Notes under the pieces: generated by a model
What the model saw: the letters and a program-made list of their open reading frames with translations, nothing else
Database searches by the model: none
Told to the model about the DNA's origin: nothing
DNA from: Rhizobium esperanzae
Lineage (GTDB): Bacteria > Pseudomonadota > Alphaproteobacteria > Rhizobiales > Rhizobiaceae
DNA: 64,000 bases
Reading direction: 5' to 3'
NCBI RefSeq assembly: GCF_002204185.1
Contig: NZ_MXPU01000001.1
Coordinates: 124,001-188,000, forward strand
Shown: positions 59,571 through 64,000 of the stretch, piece by piece
How positions within the stretch are numbered: position 1 is the stretch's first letter
How the letters are laid out: every line of letters begins with the position of its first letter
Translations under genes and position numbers: made by a program

Positions 59571-61130
59571 TCAGAAGCCCGCGACCTTGGCGAGCGCCCG
59601 TTTCTCGCGGCGGCGCTGGACCGAGGAAGCGATGTTCATCGCTTCCCGGTATTTCGCGACCGTGCGGCGGGCGAGATCGATGCCGCCCTTCTTCAGCATG
59701 TCGACGATATCGTCATCGGAGAGCACCGCGTCGGGGCTCTCCTGCATGATCAGCGCGCGGATCTTGTGGCGCACGGCCTCGGCCGAATGGCTGTCGCCGC
59801 CCTCGACCGCGCCGATCGACACGGTGAAGAAATATTTGAGTTCGAAGAGGCCGCGCGGCGTCAGCATATACTTGTTCGAGGTGACGCGGCTGACGGTGGA
59901 TTCATGCATCTTGATCGCCTCGGCCACCGTTTTCAGGTTCAGCGGCCGCAAATGGTCGACACCGTGTAGCAGGAAGGCGTCCTGCTGGCGGACGATCTCG
60001 CTTGCCACCTTCATGATGGTCTTTGCCCGCTGGTCGAGGCTGCGGGTCAGCCAGTTGGCGCTCTGCAGGCACTCGGAAAGGAAGGCATGATCCTCGCCGT
60101 TCCGGGTCACGCGGGAAAAATAGGACTGATTAACAAGCACGCGCGGCAGCGTATCCGGATTGAGCTCGACCAGCCAGCCACCCTCCGCCGAGGGCCTGAC
60201 GACGACATCGGGCATGATCGCTTCGGAAACACCCGTCTCGAAACCGCTGCCGGGCTTCGGATTGAGCTGGCGGATCTCGCCGAGCATGTCGAGAAGATCT
60301 TCCTCGTCAACGCCACAGAGCCGCTTCAGCGTAGCGAAGTCGCGCCGGGCCAGGAGTTCGAGATTTTCGACCAGCGCCTGCATGGCAGGGTCGTAACGGT
60401 CCTTCTGCCTGAGCTGGATCGCCAGGCATTCGGCGAGGCTGCGGGCAAAAACACCCGGCGGATCAAGCGTCTGGAGAGCGGCGAGCACGTGTTCGACCTG
60501 CGTGAGACTGGTGCCGAGCCGCTCGCCGGTCTCGACCAGATCGACCTGGATGTAACCGGCATCGTCGAGCTGATCGATAAAATTCTGCGCGATCAGCCGG
60601 TCGCTCATATCGGGCAGCACGAAGGGGATCTGCTGAGCGAGATGATCGCGCAGCGACACCTGGCCGGCGACAAAATCGTCGAGATCGTAATCGGCGCCGT
60701 CGGCGCTGCCCGGCATCGACTTCCACTGACCGACGAGTTCCGGTGCGTCGAGGCGCTGCGGACCACCGTCATCGGGAAAGACATTGGTGTAATTGGCGTC
60801 GAGCTCGTCGTTCAGCCGGCTGCTGCTTTCGCTGCCGCCATTGTCGTACCAGTCACTCGACAGCGCCTCGGCGCGATTGTCGGCGCCGTCGTCCGAGCCG
60901 GCGTCCTCCGGCGAATGACCGAACTGCTCGTCCTCGCCTGCCGGCCGTTCGTCGCCCGCCTCGCCGTCATTCGACGGAAATTCGAGCAGCGGGTTCTTCT
61001 CCACTTCCTGAGCGATGAACTGAGTGAGCTCGAAATGGGTCATCTGCAGCAACTGGATGGATTGCATCAGTTGCGGCGTCATGACCAGGGACTGGCTCTG
61101 GCGCAGAAATAGATTGGCGGACAGTGCCAT
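59571..61130 (-). CDS. rpoN: RNA polymerase sigma-54 factor
   Basis: The 519-residue protein has the Gln-rich activator-interaction region I (LRQSQSLVMTPQLMQSIQLL), an acidic region II (about residues 55-125), the core-binding region, the helix-turn-helix (KTVAEAIKMHESTVSRVTSN) and the RpoN box (ARRTVAKYRE). It directs transcription of nitrogen, dicarboxylate and symbiosis genes with enhancer-binding activators. It follows lptB on the same strand. A -24/-12 type sequence lies upstream in the opposite orientation. Confidence 0.97.
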   Translation of the reverse strand: MALSANLFLRQSQSLVMTPQLMQSIQLLQMTHFELTQFIAQEVEKNPLLEFPSNDGEAGDERPAGEDEQFGHSPEDAGSDDGADNRAEALSSDWYDNGGSESSSRLNDELDANYTNVFPDDGGPQRLDAPELVGQWKSMPGSADGADYDLDDFVAGQVSLRDHLAQQIPFVLPDMSDRLIAQNFIDQLDDAGYIQVDLVETGERLGTSLTQVEHVLAALQTLDPPGVFARSLAECLAIQLRQKDRYDPAMQALVENLELLARRDFATLKRLCGVDEEDLLDMLGEIRQLNPKPGSGFETGVSEAIMPDVVVRPSAEGGWLVELNPDTLPRVLVNQSYFSRVTRNGEDHAFLSECLQSANWLTRSLDQRAKTIMKVASEIVRQQDAFLLHGVDHLRPLNLKTVAEAIKMHESTVSRVTSNKYMLTPRGLFELKYFFTVSIGAVEGGDSHSAEAVRHKIRALIMQESPDAVLSDDDIVDMLKKGGIDLARRTVAKYREAMNIASSVQRRREKRALAKVAGF

Positions 61131-61200
61131 GACGGACGCGAAACTCCCTCGACTCCAGGAAACCGCGCCCGATCCACGCTTCAGGCCACGGAAATCCGAG

Positions 61201-61217
61201 TTGGCCCAAAAATTGCT
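61201..61217 (+). promoter_or_regulatory. Candidate sigma-54 site upstream of rpoN, opposite orientation
   Basis: TTGGCCCAAAAATTGCT has GG and GC exactly 10 bases apart and matches TGGC...TTGC of the -24/-12 consensus. It lies 71 bases upstream of the rpoN start and points away from it. It might bind sigma-54 holoenzyme and take part in rpoN autoregulation, or start an antisense RNA into lptB. Confidence 0.4.
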
Positions 61218-61271
61218 TTTTTATCTCATTTGGTCAAGCGGAACTACGCGGCAAGGTGAATCGGCGCGAGA

Positions 61272-62072
61272 TCAGAGGCTGAAATTGTCGCCGAGATAGA
61301 GCCGGCGCACTTCCGGATTGTTGACGATGTCGTTCGCCCGGCCGTGGGTCAGCACCTCACCGGCATGGATGATATAGGCGCGGTCGATGAGGCCAAGCGT
61401 CTCACGCACATTGTGGTCGGTAATGAGAACGCCGATGCCGCGGGCCGTCAGGTGGTGGACGAGGTTCTGGATATCGGCGACCGAAATCGGGTCGACACCG
61501 GCGAAGGGCTCGTCGAGCAGCATGAAGGTCGGGTCGGTTGCAAGCGCTCGGGCGATTTCAAGACGGCGGCGTTCGCCGCCGGAAAGGGCGACGGCCGCGC
61601 TCTTGCGCAGCTTTTGGATATGAAATTCCTCCAGCAGCTCGTTCAGCTTCTGCTCGCGCTCGGCCTTGTCCTTCACATGCACTTCGAGGACGGCGCGGAT
61701 ATTTTCTTCCACCGTCAGTCCGCGAAAGATCGAGGCTTCCTGCGGCAGGTAACCGACGCCGAGGCGCGAGCGGCGGTACATCGGCATGGTCGTGACATCA
61801 TTTCCGTCGATCTCGATCGTGCCTTCATCCACCGGCACCAGGCCGGTAATCATGTAAAAGCAGGTCGTCTTGCCGGCGCCGTTCGGGCCGAGCAGGCCGA
61901 CGGCTTCGCCGCGACGCACCACCAGGGAGACGCCGTTGACGACACGGCGCGTCGCATAGGTCTTGGTTAGACCACGGGCGATCAGCGTTCCCTGATAGCG
62001 GCTCTTGTCGGCGGCACCCGCAGCGTGCGGCTCAGGCCTGCCGAACATGGTGGATAGCGATGATAATTTCAC
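61272..62072 (-). CDS. lptB: LPS export ABC transporter ATP-binding protein
   Basis: The 266-residue ATPase powers LptB2FG extraction of lipopolysaccharide from the inner membrane. It has Walker A GPNGAGKTT, Q-loop YLPQEASIF, signature LSGGERRRLEIARAL and Walker B FMLLDEPFAGVDP. I suggest the GTG at 62072 (overlapping the end of lptA by 15 bases), with an ATG at 62048 as alternative; neither has a clear ribosome site, fitting translational coupling to lptA. Confidence 0.94.
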   Translation of the reverse strand: MKLSSLSTMFGRPEPHAAGAADKSRYQGTLIARGLTKTYATRRVVNGVSLVVRRGEAVGLLGPNGAGKTTCFYMITGLVPVDEGTIEIDGNDVTTMPMYRRSRLGVGYLPQEASIFRGLTVEENIRAVLEVHVKDKAEREQKLNELLEEFHIQKLRKSAAVALSGGERRRLEIARALATDPTFMLLDEPFAGVDPISVADIQNLVHHLTARGIGVLITDHNVRETLGLIDRAYIIHAGEVLTHGRANDIVNNPEVRRLYLGDNFSL

Positions 62073-62085
62073 GTGGGAGGCCGGT

Positions 62086-62718
62086 TCAGTTCTGCTTCTG
62101 CGCGTTCGGCTGCGATTTCGGATCGAGCTGAATCTGGACACGACCGCCGCAGCTTTCAAGCTCCGCCTGGCCGGTTTGCATGTGAACGGTCAGCTTGCAG
62201 CCGGTGAAGACGTTCGGACCGTCCGACAGAATGACCTTGTTTCCCTGATCCGCGGTCAGGATGAATGTCTGCGAGGCCATGTCGAAATTGCCGTCGTCGG
62301 CAGTTGCCGTCTGCGTGCCCGAGACCAGGTAGACCTTGTCCGTCACCAGGATCTTGTCGATATCCGCACTTCCCGACGCCAGCGAGGCCGACTGCTCGGG
62401 CTTCGCCTCGGGTTGAGCCGGCGCGCCGGCGCCCGACTTTGCCGCCTTGTCCTTGTAATAAACCGTCATCTTGCCGGACTGCATCGTCGTCGTGCCCTGG
62501 ACGACCTTGACGTTGCCGGTGAAGAGCGCCGTGTGCTCCTGGTCATGGATCTCCAGCTTGTCGCTTTCGATCTGGATCGGCTGGTCGTTGGAAAGCTTCA
62601 TGCCCGACATGGTGGTCGACTGCGCCCCCGCGCCCGAGACCGTCAGAATAAGGGCAAATGCGCCGGCAACGAATGCGATGCCCGTCTTGCAAGCTGAAAT
62701 GCGACAATCTTTTGTCAT
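62086..62718 (-). CDS. lptA: LPS transport periplasmic protein LptA
   Basis: The 210-residue protein has a signal peptide (GIAFVAGAFALILTVSGAGA) and an OstA/LptA beta-jellyroll (QPIQIESDKLEIHDQEHTAL, FTGNVKVVQG, ADIDKILVTDKVYLVSG). It forms the periplasmic bridge carrying LPS to LptDE. A Pro/Ala/Lys-rich insert (about residues 95-115) interrupts the repeat. It lies between lptC and lptB on one strand. Confidence 0.93.
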   Translation of the reverse strand: MTKDCRISACKTGIAFVAGAFALILTVSGAGAQSTTMSGMKLSNDQPIQIESDKLEIHDQEHTALFTGNVKVVQGTTTMQSGKMTVYYKDKAAKSGAGAPAQPEAKPEQSASLASGSADIDKILVTDKVYLVSGTQTATADDGNFDMASQTFILTADQGNKVILSDGPNVFTGCKLTVHMQTGQAELESCGGRVQIQLDPKSQPNAQKQN

Positions 62719-62733
62719 GGGTGACCCGGCTGG

Positions 62734-63399
62734 TTAAGTGCCCTGTTTATGAATGGTGGATGGATCGACATTCATGCGAACATTCCCCTCGAATGTGATC
62801 ACGCGCCCCTTATCGGTTATCTCCAGCGTCTTCGCAACAATGGAAGCATTGTCCTTTGTGATGGTGACGGGGTCGTCGCTGCGCATGTTGCCGCCCTTGA
62901 TATCGAGCCGGGCGGACTGGAATTGCGCGTTGAGGCCGCTGCTCAGCACCAGGGTGAAGGGAGCCGTCATATGCAGGTTATCGGTGGCGCGATTATAATC
63001 GGCAGTCGAAGCGATGACGCGGGCGATCAGCCCATCATTCATCGGCACGGCGGCCTTGATGATCTCGAGGGTGATGAGATCGGGATTGCGGATATCCTGC
63101 AGCGCCCTTTCGGCAAGCATGGAATAATTGACGCCGTCGGAGTTGCGTCCGGCAATTGCCGGCTTTTCCATCACGACCTTGCCGTTCTCGATCTTGGCGC
63201 CTTCGAACTTGACGTTTTCGGGCAGGTACAGGCTCACCAAGGCCACCGTCGCAAGCGCGCCGGCGACGATAAGGGCGGCCAACGGCAGCAAGATCTTCAG
63301 CCGCCGCACGCGGGCGGAATGGAACAACGCATCGCCATAGGGGCTCCTGCCGGAGCCCGCATAAGCGGCATGTCCGTTGTTCTTCAGGGTATCGAGCAT
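62734..63399 (-). CDS. lptC: LPS export protein LptC
   Basis: The 221-residue protein has one membrane helix (LKILLPLAALIVAGALATVA, about residues 34-55) and a periplasmic LptC domain (RNSDGVNYSMLAERALQDI, ITFEGNVRMNVDPS). It passes LPS from LptB2FG to LptA. The ATG at 63399 starts MLDTLKNNGH; a longer in-frame extension has no support. It is followed by lptA after 15 bases. Confidence 0.9.
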   Translation of the reverse strand: MLDTLKNNGHAAYAGSGRSPYGDALFHSARVRRLKILLPLAALIVAGALATVALVSLYLPENVKFEGAKIENGKVVMEKPAIAGRNSDGVNYSMLAERALQDIRNPDLITLEIIKAAVPMNDGLIARVIASTADYNRATDNLHMTAPFTLVLSSGLNAQFQSARLDIKGGNMRSDDPVTITKDNASIVAKTLEITDKGRVITFEGNVRMNVDPSTIHKQGT

Positions 63400-63622
63400 A
63401 GGTCTCGTTCCATGTGCGGTGATTGCCTCGCCTGCGTAACAAAGCCGGCCGGCAATCACAGTTCGTTTCGCATTATTACATTGGCTTGCCAATATGGAAT
63501 TTTTTCTGCAACAAGCAACAAAACGGAAAAACATACAAAAGTGGCATTCATACGCGCCGCTGCCACCCATTTCACCGGATTCATCGGCGCCATGCCGACC
63601 CGGGCCAGCGCTGGAGGTTTCT

Positions 63623-64000
63623 ATGGACAGTTCGATCATCGCGGATCGCCGGCGGCTGCGCCGCAAGCTCGGCTTCTGGCGCATCGTCGCGGTCGCCCTC
63701 ATCGTGGCGCTCGGTTTTGCTTTTTACCGCTTCGCCGTCGGCGAGGCCGGCACGGCAAGTCCGCATATCGCCCATGTGACGATATCAGGGCTGATCGTCG
63801 ATGATGACGAGCTGCTGGAGCGGCTAAAGAAGGTCGAGACCAGCGATCAGGTGAAGGCCGCGGTGATTTCGATCTCCTCGCCCGGTGGCACGACCTATGG
63901 CGGCGAAAAAATCTTCAAGGCGATCCGGGCGATATCAGCGAAGAAGCCCGTCGTCTCCGACGTGCGCACGCTGGCCGCTTCCGCCGGCTATATGGTCGCC
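63623..64000 (+). CDS. sppA: Signal peptide peptidase SppA, N-terminal part
   Basis: The first 126 residues of a membrane-anchored S49 serine protease that degrades cleaved signal peptides; the rest is beyond the right edge. A membrane helix (FWRIVAVALIVALGFAFYRF) is followed by ISSPGGTTYGGEKIF and RTLAASAGYMVA, where the Ser in AASAG aligns with the catalytic Ser of SppA. GGAGG precedes the ATG at 63623. Confidence 0.9.
   Translation, partial: MDSSIIADRRRLRRKLGFWRIVAVALIVALGFAFYRFAVGEAGTASPHIAHVTISGLIVDDDELLERLKKVETSDQVKAAVISISSPGGTTYGGEKIFKAIRAISAKKPVVSDVRTLAASAGYMVA

Noticed and set aside
1..64000. Insertion sequences, integrases, phage structural genes or known defence systems
   Set aside because: No transposase, integrase, restriction enzyme, abortive-infection or retron-like protein was recognised. 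The only mobile-like items are vapBC and the eroded region left of tRNA-Arg.

Overview
The window is GC-rich alphaproteobacterial chromosome, most like the Rhizobium leguminosarum/etli group. This rests on a FrcBC-type sugar ABC transporter, the rpmH-rnpA-yidC-engB-argB and lptC-lptA-lptB-rpoN-hpf-ptsN gene orders, a DUF982 protein, a globin-coupled chemoreceptor and an alpha-r14 (NfeR1-type) small RNA. No similarity search was run; all names come from reading motifs and gene order.

Layout. 0-3.5 kb: fructose-type ABC transporter genes frcC (cut by the left edge) and frcB, facing a ROK regulator and an RbsD/FucU protein. 3.5-13.4 kb: accessory stress and regulatory genes, namely a manganese catalase fused to a DUF892 domain, a TetR regulator and a quinone-oxidoreductase-like enzyme sharing paired operators, a GGDEF-EAL protein, a RidA/cupin pair, a winged-helix TPR regulator, and a tetR-snoaL-tfoX operon. 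13.5-19.6 kb: hydroxyproline-type racemase and FAD oxidase, an alpha/beta hydrolase lipoprotein, an anti-Shine-Dalgarno sRNA, an aldo/keto reductase and a PmtA-like methyltransferase. 19.7-23.8 kb: small secreted or unknown genes, two of them apparently broken, ending at a tRNA-Arg whose 3' end faces them. 23.9-27.8 kb: a histidine kinase and a chemoreceptor. 28.2-37.0 kb: rpmH-rnpA-yidC-engB, then about 4.7 kb of stress genes (cspA, an HWE-type kinase, fasciclin, anti-sigma and ECF sigma), then argB. 37.1-44.5 kb: an ArsR/desaturase pair, lldD-like oxidase, PEP-mutase-like protein, Ada, a HAD nucleotidase, an EF-hand protein and a LOG-family protein. 44.7-50.5 kb: dapD-dapE and, converging, def, vapBC, fmt and truA. 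50.6-57.1 kb: globin-coupled chemoreceptor, rmuC, ribokinase, dCache-type chemoreceptor. 57.2-64 kb: ptsN, hpf, a DMT transporter, rpoN, lptB, lptA, lptC, and the start of sppA.

The housekeeping blocks (translation maturation, membrane insertion, LPS export, nitrogen PTS and sigma-54, lysine and arginine synthesis) are ordinary. The more interesting material lies in the regulatory DNA (paired TetR operators, an ArsR palindrome, a VapB operator, a sigma-54 site pointing away from rpoN), in the three-hairpin sRNA, in the catalase fusion, and in small genes that look frameshifted. I did not find a clearly new multi-gene defence or metabolic system.
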